Source of the DNA: Typha latifolia
Lineage: Eukaryota > Streptophyta > Magnoliopsida > Poales > Typhaceae
Reading direction: 5' to 3'
Assembly (NCBI GenBank): GCA_019914945.1
Contig: CM034099.1
Span: 5,952,001 to 6,016,000 of the forward strand
DNA: 64,000 nucleotides
Part shown: positions 24,493 through 35,362 of the stretch, piece by piece
Layout: each line of letters starts with the position of its first letter
How positions within the stretch are numbered: the stretch's first letter is position 1
Notes under the pieces: model-generated
Told to the model about the DNA's origin: nothing
The model's input: the letters and a program-made list of their open reading frames with translations, nothing else
Database searches by the model: none
Program-made: the position numbers and the translations under genes

Positions 24493-25447
24493 CTACCTCC
24501 CCTCCTGCAGCCAAGCATTCTTCACCTGGGCCTGCAGGGATTCTCTGAAGCATTTGGCCCTCACCAAGCAGAAGTGCGTGCAGAATCCCATAGAAGACTT
24601 CACCCTGCACGTGTTCAGTATGTAGCATGCCGCGCACTCCATTCCTCTCCCTTGGACCACTAGGCCCCACGTCTTTGATCCTTGACCAAGTCCCGAGCTA
24701 CTGGGTATACTAATCCTCTCCTCCTCGACCTCGTCCTCCTTCATCTCCTCGATCAGTATGATCCCGTCCGGCGTGCGGCTTTCTTGGTCCCATCTCTTCT
24801 TTATGTACGGCCAATTATCCGGTATCGCCGCCTCTTTCTCTAACCTCACGCCTTTCCGGTCGCCGGAGAAGATTTGCATCAAAAAAGGAGCCTCCCCTAT
24901 GTTCCTCACTATCTGCAGGCATTTAATAAGCGGCATTAGCTAATTAAAATTGAGACGAAGACAACAAAGAGAAGGAAGTAATTCAAAAGTTTGGCAACAT
25001 CTATGTCGAGATTCAATTTTTATGACCTATGAACATACTAAGATGTAGTAAAATATAGCATACAATTAGAAGAAAAGAAATCGAGAGTTGAGATAAGGAA
25101 TTAATAGATAGAAAATTGTGATCGGAGTCGGGCAATACCTCTCCGGTTAACTCTTCCATCCACTCATCGAGCGTCTCATTGTTGATGGGAGATCTCCTCT
25201 TCTTCTTCTTCTTCTTCTCCCCTTCCCCTGATCTCACGGCTTGGCGAAATGGTTCCAAGAAAAGGGATTGGGAGGACGCCGTCTTGCTTGGTAGCGGATG
25301 ATTCGCCGTAAGGACGGCTTCCGGTCGCCTTCTCCGATGAGTAGGTAATCTCGAAGTAGAATAAGGTCGAGACGAATTATTCCCAGGTATGAGCGGAAGA
25401 GGGGAGTTGATTCCCTTCAACTCCAGCGAGCAAGACGGAGAAACCAT
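24493..25447 (-). CDS. DUF7804-like plastid-type protein
   Basis: Two exons (25139-25447 and 24493-24912) give 242 aa. The N-terminus is rich in Ser, Pro and Arg with few acids, as in plastid transit peptides. A six-lysine run sits at about residues 77-82, encoded by a CTT repeat near 25200. The second exon carries the conserved part: IVRNIGEAPFLMQIF, SKTWGLVVQGRGMECAACYI and a Cys-rich end with MGFCTHFCLVRAKCF and NAWLQ. I recognise this pattern from plant proteins annotated only as DUF7804 or 'uncharacterised, chloroplastic'; their biochemical role is unknown. The splice (GAG|GTATTG to CTGCAG|ATAGTG) keeps phase 0. The gene is divergent from APC13 with about 1.2 kb between start codons. Confidence 0.8.
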
Positions 25448-26676
25448 GGCTTCGGTGGGTTGAGAAGAGCGGGCGACGCGAATACTAAACCCCGCTATCT
25501 CCCTCTTCCTCAGTTCCTCCCCTCCCTCTTATCCGTCTCCCTGTCCGCGTGATTCCGCTCTCTTATTCGGAACGTGAAGGGGGTCGGCAAGACGAGACTT
25601 ACACGGAAACCCAGTCCAAGTCCGCCTCTTATCGGTGTGATCCGACGTGGACGGATCTGCTGCGGAACAAGACGGATGAATGAGGTGGATGTATGTAGAC
25701 GTTCGCTTACGTTGCAGAGCTTTCATTGGTTGATCATGCTCTCTGGTGTTTGACACCATGTGATGCACGAGAATCGCGTGCTTGGATGCCTCCCACCACG
25801 TTCCCGCGCGAGGCGGGCTCGCACAAAATTGGCGCTCGCCTGCTCTCCGCCTTCGATGGTGCCTCTACACGTCAGCACAGTTTCCACGTCAGCACACTTT
25901 CTCGATGACGCGGCGAGACGACGCTAATCAAGTTTTGAGACCGGCATTGACGGAGGATTACCGACTCCAGCACTCAATTTAACCGTACCGTACAAATAAT
26001 TGTTTATCAATTAGTTTGATAAATATCTAAAATTAAATTTTTTAAGAGTATAGTAGTAATTAAAAAAATTAAAAAATATTACCAGTTCAATAGGTAATTA
26101 TTACTTTTAATAATTTATTAAGTAAAATATATATATATATTGTTAACTCAAAGTAATGTATATATATGGGTATTGATATCTTTTTTATAATTAACTTATA
26201 AAAGTTTAATTAAATTTTATCTATTTAATTATCTTTTATTATTTATATATATCTTTCTTGTTAGTTTAAGACTAATTTAAATTAAATTTAAAAATGGATA
26301 GAGATAGAGAATTATATTTAAATTAAAGTCTATCTTCAAAGAATCAAATTTAAATAATTTAATATTAAATAATATCTTTTATAATTAAGATAAAATTATA
26401 TCATCATAATTATGTCTAAGAGAGAAATCTTAAGCGAAGAAAAGTGTAATCTGAAATGTGAAAACTGACTATTATAGCTATTAGATTAAGATTATAAATT
26501 TTATAGGGTATTAAAGTATTTGCCAAACAATTAATACTGTTTAATATACGGATCCGGATTCGAACTCGGATTTGGATTTGGAACCTAGAGTTTGACCCGC
26601 TACTATTTGTTGCTCATTTGCCGATTTAGAACTCTGGAAGAGTTTTGATTCGAAGAAGCTCGATCGAAGAAATACC
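25448..26676. promoter_or_regulatory. Divergent promoter region between DUF7804-like gene and APC13
   Basis: The first 500 bp upstream of the DUF7804-like gene are GC-rich, then the sequence becomes very AT-rich (about 26000-26520). Two ACGTCAGCACA direct repeats at about 25867-25900 contain the TGACGT core used by bZIP (TGA/ABF type) factors. Small ORFs on either strand in the GC-rich half have no domain. The boundary between the two promoters cannot be placed. Confidence 0.45.
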
Positions 26677-27309
26677 ATGGCGGAGCAGCTAAGCATGGGC
26701 ATCCTCATCGACATCGTCGACGAGGAGTGGATGCGAGACACGCTTCCCTGCGACGAGATCCCTCTACCATCCGAGATGGCCGTGAGAACCGAGGACACCG
26801 ATGAAGCTAGTCTGTGATTCTTAAGCCCTTCTTCCTATTAAATTTCTGTTATTTCTTATTTGCTACAAATGACCAGCCTTCAATTTCTTGTTATTATTTT
26901 TAGTTGAGCGATTCTGATTTTAGATCAATTTTGTTCTCCTTGTTATTTGAAAAAGATCTAGGGTGAATCCGCGTGTTGATTTGTTGGTCACACTGCTTAA
27001 ATGCTTATAATGTTCCATATTTGCCATGCAAAGTTAAATGTTAAATTTTATTGAAGATGATCTTGGCTACAGTATTTAGATTAAAGCCCTAAAAAAAAAG
27101 ATGCTGCTGTGTAGTTATGCATCTTTATTGTCATTTTACTTTCTCGCTTTGAAAATTTCATAATTTACCTTCTCATAGAACACCTCCGGATTCGAACTTA
27201 TGAAACTGAATTTATTTACTGGTTCTTTTTTTCTTGTGATAAACTAGATCAGGAAAGCCAACCAGTGGAAGGGGATGTTTGGCGTGACCTTGCCTTAGAT
27301 AATCTTTAA
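26677..27309 (+). CDS. APC13: Anaphase-promoting complex subunit 13 (BONSAI)
   Basis: This gene encodes a small subunit of the anaphase-promoting complex/cyclosome, the E3 ubiquitin ligase that drives mitotic exit. The subunit helps hold the TPR subunits together. Two exons (26677-26809 and 27248-27309) give 64 aa, the usual length. The N-terminal signature [17 protein letters not shown] and the acidic, proline-containing stretch [18 protein letters not shown] match plant APC13. The second exon ends WRDLALDNL followed by TAA. The split codon A|AT (Asn) restores the conserved NQES-type junction. The Arabidopsis orthologue BONSAI is known for DNA-methylation silencing spreading from a neighbouring LINE. 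No such element is visible right next to this copy. Confidence 0.95.
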
Positions 27310-29490
27310 GGCTGTATCCTGTATAAGGTACAATAAGCTTTTCTTTGTGGATCTTTACTATTTCTCATTTTCTGTTTATAGTTCATATCTGTTTGACAGA
27401 CATTGATACATAGGGATGCTTGTGGTACTAATATTTTTATTGTATCTTTTGAATGAAATCTAGCTATTATAATACTAGTGAGATGCTTTGGATTCTTTGT
27501 TCTGTTTGGCTCTCTAGTTTATTTGTCTTAGAGATGAAGAAAACTACCTATATAAAATACTACCATATACCACCTGTTTTATAGGTTCTCTCCTTATTTA
27601 TATAAAATTTTGTGAGGTTTCTCCTTAGGTCCATGATGCAAGAGTACAACCACAAAAGTTGGTAACTCTACCTACTGACTAGCATTAAAGATTTCATGAT
27701 AAGGCTTCTCTTGTTTAGGTCAATGGGCGGTAGCAAATCTCAATCAATGGATCTATCCTTGCTTTCCTAATTGTACTTTTGGGAAAGGGCTTGTTAGAGA
27801 TGATTATGATTGGAAGTCTTGATCTCATTCTATCACTAGGAAACCCCTTAGTTAGAACAGACCTGCAAGACTGAACATAAAAGAGAGGAAAAAAGAAAGC
27901 AAATCTGCTACGCTAGAATATATGCATATAGATTGAAAAGAAAACTGGTAAAATAAACTTAAATTCTCCAATAGTTCCAGTACATGAAGATTGAGGGAAC
28001 ATATGAACTAGCAAAGGTTTGCACTTGTGCATATGTTGACCAGTTACCTGATTATCATATCCTTGCTTTTGATTTATTTGGAATAATATCCAATCTATGT
28101 GGTAGGCAAGCTTGTTATCTAGGTGAACAAATGCAAAGGTTGCATTTATGTTTCCACCAGTTTTATCTGGTTTTGTTTGGTGAACCTTCTCTTTACTTCC
28201 TTTATGATTATTTATCTGATCAAGGTCTGGCATTTGGAATTGACCAGTATACGTTATCTAACATTGCATAGTTGATCTCTTCTTTGCAGTTTGGCAGTCA
28301 CATGGTTCATGCTTAATGGGGTAGTTTTCTGCGGTTGGAGTAGCTAAGAGAACAATGATGTCAAGCAGTCACCTAATCAAAACAGCAATGGCAGTGTTGG
28401 TGCTTGGTTTATCCATTTGAACACTAGATAGAGTATCTGTAACCACACTATATGCTACTTGTTCCAGACCTACAGTGGGATGTTTCATAGCTTGAATAGA
28501 AACAATATGTAACTCGAGGAAGAATGCGCTTACTTTCTCTGTTCAATTGATGGTAGTAGTGACAACATCAAGCAGCATTACCTCTGTTGCATATGCACTT
28601 GCTACCAGGATGTCTAGACTAACTGAATCAATGTACTCAATTTGGTTGCATATGGATGGTTGTAATCAGATTTGCTGAGTAAAAAATTTTCATCCTACTG
28701 GGTGGTAAGAGAAGGTCATGCCTGTCCAACTAAGTAGATATACAATATATCAGATTTGATATGCCTTAAAACGATCGCACTAGATCAATCAGTCAAGATG
28801 TGAATGATATAGAGCATATTAGGATTTCCACAATCACTTGTTTTTAAGTTGTCTCGTTGTTTTCAAGTTGCAAATAGTCTATTGCGTGTTGCAAATACGC
28901 CATTACATAGTTTGCTAAGTTTTAAATTAGGGATAGCTGGCATGAGCAAGAGAATGAGACCCTTCTGACACTCTTACAAGATCTCTAGACCTTTGCTAAG
29001 ACTTTTGTATCAGCTGCTCTCTTTTCTATTCTTCTTTTTCTCTCATGATGCAAAATGGACCTTATTCAAACATATCAGATTCTGAAGCCTAGCTGTCAAT
29101 CTATGTTAAGGCTATAAATAATCATCAAGCAAATGATTTGACATGATATATAACATGATCTACAATGATTGCACATGCCTAATCATTGATGAATCCTTTA
29201 TAAACTTGTAGATTTAGTTGCTATCTACTTCCATCTGTTTGGTGGAAAACAAATACTATCTCTGAGTGACTAAAAAGTGGGTACGTCTGAGCCATGTGGT
29301 TGAGGCCTTGAGGGAATCAGAGGCGTAGGCAACCTTCGTCTCTTTCCCTTCATCTCTTCCTCCTCGTAGTACTACTAATCAATTCTTCCATGTGCTCTCC
29401 ATCACAAAAATGCCAACTTACTTCTCCTTTTTAGATCTATAAAATGCTTCTCTTGAGCAGTCTCACTCCTATCACTCACAACTTCTTAAG
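27310..29490. other. No gene recognised downstream of APC13
   Basis: This contains the APC13 3' untranslated region and then over 2 kb of unremarkable AT-rich sequence. An ORF at 27984-28271 (+) and its antisense partner have no known motif. I see no transposon protein signature. Confidence 0.5.
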
Positions 29491-29953
29491 ATGGGACTTC
29501 GAGGTATTATTCACTCACCTTCTTCTCTATAATTTTTTTTTTATATATATATACATATGCGTAATTTTAATATTTTATATTCTAACAGGCATGATCCAAC
29601 GTTGCCCGTCGGGCCAGTATCGGAGGTTGGAGAAGAAGGGAGCCGAGAAGGTCGGCAGGCTCCGGTGGCTGCGGAGGGTGGTGCGCGGCAAACTGATAAT
29701 TTTCCGTCTGACATCTTCCAAGAGACTGAAGTGGATGAGGTCCACAGTGATACCTAGGAGGGTCATTCAGCTATACGAGGAGATTACGAGGGCAATGCTA
29801 CTGGATGCAGTGTATCCTTCAATCATTTTCTCCTCTCAATGGGGGTTGCCAGTTCTCTCTCATAATTCAATTGGTTGTAGGAAGAGGACTCTGTGTCCAC
29901 AGAGGTACCTCTCTTCCTCATCATCTATAACTACTACATTTGTAAATTCTTGA
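29491..29953 (+). CDS. Small arginine-rich plant protein, function unknown
   Basis: The most plausible model starts at ATG 29491 (MGLR), splices from CGAG|GTATTATT to TCTAACAG|GCATG near 29590, and runs to a TGA at 29951-29953. The product begins MGLRGMIQRCPSGQYRRLEK. It has a very basic middle part and then a conserved-looking block RVIQLYEEITRAMLLDAVYP followed by QWGLPVLSH. The mix of an Arg-rich arm and a hydrophobic C-terminal block looks like a real small plant protein. I do not recognise a named family. The extreme C-terminus (Ser/Thr-rich) is uncertain and could be read-through past a missed splice. Confidence 0.5.
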
Positions 29954-30100
29954 TGAATAAAACATTTTATCTACATGTTTCTCTCGGCCCAAAAATTTAG
30001 TGAAACAAAAGAACAAATAGAGAAATTACACCAACATCAATTTGTGTATGCGTGGTGCATGCAATATTCATAATATCATAATCAACAGTTGTGATATTTA

Positions 30101-30101
30101 A

Positions 30102-30134
<33 letters not shown>
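30101..30134 (+). repeat. GAA microsatellite
   Basis: An interrupted AAG/GAA trinucleotide run lies just beyond the 3' end of the small minus-strand ORF that ends at 30142. It is between two convergent small genes. Confidence 0.9.
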
Positions 30135-30141
30135 AATTAAA

Positions 30142-30459
30142 TTAAATCCCTGCAAGACCGACTAGACTACGGTGGGACGTGTACCCAACTACGAACCGCA
30201 CGTAGGCGTCTCCCAAGTTGGGGAACCCTAGCCGCCGTATCGGTCTCGATCTCGATCGTGCTCTAGCTTTCTTCTTGGTCTCCGTCTCAAGATTACTCTG
30301 TGTTGCATCTTCTTCGACTAGCATTTCGGGCTCTTCTTCCAGGATCGTCGTCAGTCTTCTCCGTAATATTTTCTCGATATTCTTTATAGATTCCGCTCGC
30401 AGTCTCTTCTCGCCGCAGCAGGGGATCATCCACAAGAATTTATGCACTCTTTTCTTCAT
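30142..30459 (-). CDS. Hypothetical small basic protein
   Basis: This single-exon ORF of 105 codons starts MKKRVHKFLWMIPCCGEKRL. It has a basic segment (ILRRRLTTIL), an acidic stretch (EEEPEMLVEED), a Lys/Arg/Ser stretch (KKKARARSRSRPIRR), then GFPNLGDAYVRFVVG near the end. Codon use is GC-richer than the flanks, which supports coding. It converges on the gene at 29.5 kb. No family recognised. The antisense frame at 30218-30472 is likely a shadow. Confidence 0.45.
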   Translation of the reverse strand: MKKRVHKFLWMIPCCGEKRLRAESIKNIEKILRRRLTTILEEEPEMLVEEDATQSNLETETKKKARARSRSRPIRRLGFPNLGDAYVRFVVGYTSHRSLVGLAGI

Positions 30460-30479
30460 CTTTACAAGCTAATGGAGAG

Positions 30480-31813
30480 TCTTGCTCAGGATTGCAGGCA
30501 TCTAAGAGGGATTAGGAAGGCATGCCTATTTATCTGTATACTTAAACGCGGCTGGTTTGATGTGGTCGAAGGGTTGTCTTGATCAAAGGGTAGGTGATTA
30601 TTAGTTTTTGGCAGGGTCAGAGCACTCCATTGTCTATATTATAAGAGATTGGATAGAGTTTATTGTTAAATTTGTATCATGTATGAAGTTGCTTCAATAT
30701 TGATTAAGAATGTATATCGACTTGGTAGGAGTAAACCATTGTTGACGAGTTCGATCTTTCCTTTCACTTTGTTTTCTTTTAATTAGAATAAATAACTTTA
30801 ATGCATAGATTTTTTTTTTTTTTAAAAAAAATTTATTAAGAAATTAGGTAAGCCTTGTGGATGGGATAGTGCTCAATTGATAGGCAAAGAAGAATTCGAT
30901 TCCTTTAAAAATTCGAGACAGGTATGGGGAAATATTGTCAAATCCTCTTTCCAGATCTCATTCCCAGCATAAGCATGAGAATGAGAGGATTCTTTTGGCA
31001 TCATCATAAACTTTGGCTCTCTTATTCTACTCTAATTCTCTTTTACCTTCGATTTGGCATCTTTATTCCACAAAATAAGCTCATAATTTTTAAAGGCGTA
31101 CGTGGATTTGAAGCTTTTGCAATGTTATTATTACATTTGGCACATTAAAATTCAATATTATAAATTTAATTCACAAAATCCTCATGTAAATTCGAGATAA
31201 ATCAATCATATCTCATGAAAAATATAAAAAATATATATATACGTACAATTAAATGAGTTAGGACACATCGGATGTGCACATAGCTGTGCCACGTCAGACA
31301 ACAGCACACATTCACGGCACTCTTTACTTAAACCACTGCATGAAAGACACGTGTCTCGTTCCCCCCCCCCCCCGCCCACCATCTCATTGGATTGCTAACC
31401 CACCATTGCGACATCGTGACGGTTGGACAATTAATTTGGTCTGCGTGGTTAACCTAAGTAAAGATTTTAGGTTAAAAGTCTCTTAACCGGGTTAACTTGT
31501 TATATAATAAAAGTATTTCTTTAAACGCTTTTTAGATTTTATTTTATTTTTATTTTGCAATAGAATTATCTCGAGATTTGCGAAACTCCGCAGGTGTGAA
31601 ATATTAAATATTTTCTTTTAAATTTTTTTAAAATTTCCACATTAACATTAATTAGATAATAATAATAGAATCCAAGTCTCTTTCCCATCTTTTCCATCAC
31701 CCAACCCTCCGGCGAAGCCGGCACAAACTTTCCTCATCGAATCCCACCTCTACTTCTTCTTTCCTCTATAATCCTTCTCATCTCCTTTTCCTCCTCCTCC
31801 TCCTCCTCGTTAT
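30480..31813. other. Intergenic spacer upstream of the 31.8 kb gene
   Basis: AT-rich, with no frame of interest. It contains a palindromic G-box (31346-31355), a 13-base C run (31361-31373) and a CT-rich leader with a CTC repeat at about 31786-31808, just before the next start codon. Confidence 0.5.
31346..31355. promoter_or_regulatory. Palindromic G-box / ABRE
   Basis: GACACGTGTC is a perfect 10 bp palindrome holding the CACGTG core bound by plant bZIP and bHLH factors. It lies about 460 bp upstream of the start codon at 31814. A CCACGTCAG word lies near 31290. Role inferred from motif only. Confidence 0.45.
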
Positions 31814-32200
31814 ATGCCAGAAGTGGAATCCCCAGCAATTGGCGAACCAGGAGACCCAAATAGAGATGGAAATGGTGGTGGTTTCCGTAAGACCTCGATC
31901 AAAAGGGCAATCCGAAGCAAACTCTCTAAGATTAAGCTTAGGAAGAAGAGAAGGCCGCAGCCTCCTCCGTTTCCTTACTCTCTCGAAACTGGTAAAGGTT
32001 GCTCCTTTTTGATCTGTTTCAATCCTCCTCAGTTGCCTCCGGATTCCCCAATTCGGGTCGCGTTTGTTGATCCCAAGGCGACAAAAAAGAAACCCTCGTC
32101 TTATGACGACTTTCTGAGGTCTGTCCTCGAGAAGAACGATTTCTACTCCAAGGACTGCAATGTCCACCAAGACATTGCCAAGAAGACCGATGGTGGTTAG
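31814..32200 (+). CDS. Small basic plant protein of unknown function
   Basis: This single-exon ORF of 128 codons has a good CT-rich leader. The start is acidic and Gly-rich; a basic stretch follows (IKRAIRSKLSKIKLRKKRRP), then a proline-rich turn. The C-terminal third carries SYDDFLRSVLEKNDFYSKDC, a motif I associate with a small uncharacterised plant family. Codon use is clearly coding-like against AT-rich flanks. The stop is followed by a long T tract (32203-32219). No biochemical role is known to me. Confidence 0.7.
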   Translation: MPEVESPAIGEPGDPNRDGNGGGFRKTSIKRAIRSKLSKIKLRKKRRPQPPPFPYSLETGKGCSFLICFNPPQLPPDSPIRVAFVDPKATKKKPSSYDDFLRSVLEKNDFYSKDCNVHQDIAKKTDGG

Positions 32201-35200
32201 ATTTTTTTTTTTTTTTTTCAGTGATTCTTTAAAGTTTCGGTACAAGTATTTTGATGTATCCTCTTTTTTTTCTTTGTTCTGTTTAAGCAAATCAGGGCAA
32301 AGATGTGATTTTTGGTCCTTTTTTGGGAGGAGTGTGGATTTTTTAGTCACTCGTCTATAACAAAAGACGTGCATGTTACAACGTGTAAATATATTTTTTT
32401 TTCTTTTGATGTTTGAAGTGAAATCGAATAAGTAGTTCGAAATCTTCCATCGTGGAAGATGATTCTTGCAAGCTTACTGTTGATTCTTATTTAAATCTGG
32501 TAATGATTTTTCCTACTGTGCTGCTGCATATTGTTCAGTGTGAAGAAACTCTCTTTTTCATAGAGCAGTTAAAGATGCAATCTTTGGAGCAAGAAAGAGA
32601 TTGATAGACTAAAGTTTCTTATGCATGTAATTAATGTTATGTTATAGATGATTATATGTTCCATATGATTATGTGTGTGTGTGTTGGGGGTTGGGTGGAG
32701 GGTGGGGTTGGACTTTTAGGTGGCCATTCATTGAGTTCCACGTCTGAATTACGACAGACTTTTGTGTCATCAACTCAGAATCAGTGGCTGGAGTAGATGA
32801 TTCGTGAAGAGTAGATTATTTGTCTTCCTTAGTAATATGACCGATATGTTTGATGGCAAGGTCATCAAGTTTTACCAAATATGATTCCGCAGAGGTTTGT
32901 CAAGGTGTAAACCTTGTGAAGATGCATACTAATTCCACCGAGAGATTGATTAGCGTTGCCTGCATCTAATGCCTTGCAAAGTGCAAATCAGTTGGCTGAC
33001 AAACAGAGTAATTTCTGACGGTTCCGCTTTCTAGGTATGTCTAACTAAGTTTTAAAATTCCTGTATTATCTGAGTTCATCCTTTCAAAGTGATAATTTCA
33101 TTTTTGATATTTTTTTATCTAGCCATACAAGTTTCATTATAGACACTAATGCTTTGTGACAGATATGCTCTTCATGATGAATGTTAAAGTTTCAGAGGCT
33201 AATTTTCTTAGATTATGCCTATTATTCTCTTATGGTGCTCATTTGATATGAAGATATCAGGGAAGATGCACAAGTCAATTTTGATGGGGTACTTTGAAGT
33301 TTGAAGCAGCTTTACAGAAAGCTCAATGACTGCATTATTTCTCCAAAGAGTGATTGTCACTGATTGAAAACCACTGCATTTAGCCGGAATAAGGGTGTAG
33401 CGTTGGTGTTATCGAAGGCTTGAAGCCAATTGCAATTTTAGCATATGTCACTGTACCGTGTTCTGGTGGGTTGGTCTGTTCATTGAGAAGCTACAACTTA
33501 CAGCCACAAGGTACATCTTAAGCATGTGGAAAATGTTATATTGTTTTAAGAAATAATGTGAAAGTTGTGCAGCATGATGTTCCCTTCGCATGTGTAATAA
33601 TGAAAATAGTAACAGTTCTCATGTAGCCAGTGATCATATGTATCTGAACTTTTTGTGACATGTATGTTGGAAGCCTGACATTTTCTTTTTCATAGAACAT
33701 AAGTTGCAAGAGAAGTCATATGTATCTGAGCTTTTTGTGACATGTATCAGTATTGTGTGTATAGGTTGGGGAGAGAGTTAGGGAGGCAAACCGGCAACTC
33801 ATAAGGTAATTAATTTCAGAGATCGTGATGCTTGATTAGCATACGACTAACCTCATGATTTTGATCTCTTAGGAGCCACTGATCTATTGGTGATGGCTTC
33901 AGAAGTAAAACCTAAGATTGATTTTCAAGATGCATGTAACAGTACCTCACACAAGTGGCCATTGGGCTTCTATTTGAGTAATCCAATTATAAGAGTGCTT
34001 CTGCAGTGAACAGCATTATGGATGTGCACTTAAAAAGAAATAGGATATGCTGTAAAGGATAATTTATAGGAAGAACCTAGAGAAGAGCTGAAACAAGAGG
34101 TGGAATGTGTATCAGAGATATCTCAGGCTTACTTTCCCATGGCCCTCCAGTGCATTGCTGACCTTACATTCATTTGCATATTGGATTTTATCACTCATGT
34201 ATGATAATGCTGGCTGCACTTATTCAATGAGCTGACATCAAGAACACTTTAATTATCTGCCAAAATGTCCCGAATCTTTTGTTAAAGAAGGCGGTGAATA
34301 TCAGCATCAGGGTAAGTTGTCACATTCAACTACTAGTGCATTTTGGAATCCCCTATTGGATTTGTGTTTTTGTTGGACGTATGCTTTATATCTGTTTCTT
34401 ACTAAAAACAGTGAGCATAATTTTGTATCTTATTAGTAATGGTGAGAATTTTTTATGATACACAAGTTTCTGATATCAATCTTCATCTCCATTCACTTGG
34501 AGGTATCCTAGTGGAATGAGTATGCCTACCTGTATTAAGATGGATTATGCCTAACATTGCTCAGAAGTCTACGCCTTATGTTCAGAAAATGAGCTGTAAG
34601 CCACAATACCACAATAGTATCTAAGCCTTGATCTCAAGGGCAATTGAAACAGGCTAAATTAACTCATTTAGTGTGAGATTGCTTTGTTCTATGCCCTAAT
34701 GGCTATTGCACATCTTGTTCACGGTTCTGTTTCTTCCCTTTCTAGCAAACGCAAAAACAGGATTATTAGACGTAATTAGATGCTGAGTAATAAGTTTTGA
34801 GTTATTGAGCAGAAGATCATTACTCTCTAATAGTGTACTACTGTGCTTACTTGTCCAAAGAAAATTATTTGAACCACAGGAATGGGAACTTTCTGATTAC
34901 AATTTTGATATTTATTACTGCAAGCCATTCTTCTCAATATCACTGCATCTTCTACTGTATTATATTAGGTCAATATCCCATATCATTCAAGGACCGTGCA
35001 GCTGTTCCTGAATAAATAAGTTTGGGATATTCCAGATTCAGTTGTCAGTCATACTTATGAGTTGACTAGCATCTCAAACTCCCAGGGAAAAAAAATTAAA
35101 ACAAGAAAGAAATTTAAATTAAAAAAACAGAGAGGAAAAGATACACTGCAAGATTCTCTATGCCGAAGCTTGTCAAGCTTTGGTGGATTTAGCAAGAAAT

Positions 35201-35362
35201 GGATGGCCTACAATCTACAAATTTATTTACAAGGGCGGCAGATCCACCAATCAACTTCTCTTCTTTTGTAGATCTAACTACCAGTTTCCTCTCTCTATCT
35301 GTAAGATTTTTTTCTTTCTTTCTTTCTTTCTTTTCAAACATGACGTACTTTTTTCCTGTTAT
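32201..35362. other. 3.1 kb spacer, no gene recognised
   Basis: This contains the 3' region of the 31.8 kb gene and of the convergent TVP38-type gene. A 32 bp direct repeat with one mismatch is present at 33634-33665 and 33716-33747. A TTTC microsatellite lies near 35308-35333. ORFs at 34805-35491 (+) have no known domain and partly run antisense to the TVP38-type last exon. Confidence 0.5.

Noticed and set aside
25529..25982. ORFs on both strands in the GC-rich promoter between DUF7804-like gene and APC13
   Set aside because: No domain; overlapping frames on both strands in a GC-rich promoter.
27984..28271. 95-codon plus-strand ORF downstream of APC13
   Set aside because: No motif, mirrored by an ORF of similar length on the other strand, no promoter context.
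30857..30925. tRNA-like string (GTGCTCAATTGATAGGC ... ATTCGATTCC)
   Set aside because: It has A-box- and B-box-like words but I could not fold an acceptor stem, D arm and anticodon arm; a tRNAscan-type model would be decisive.
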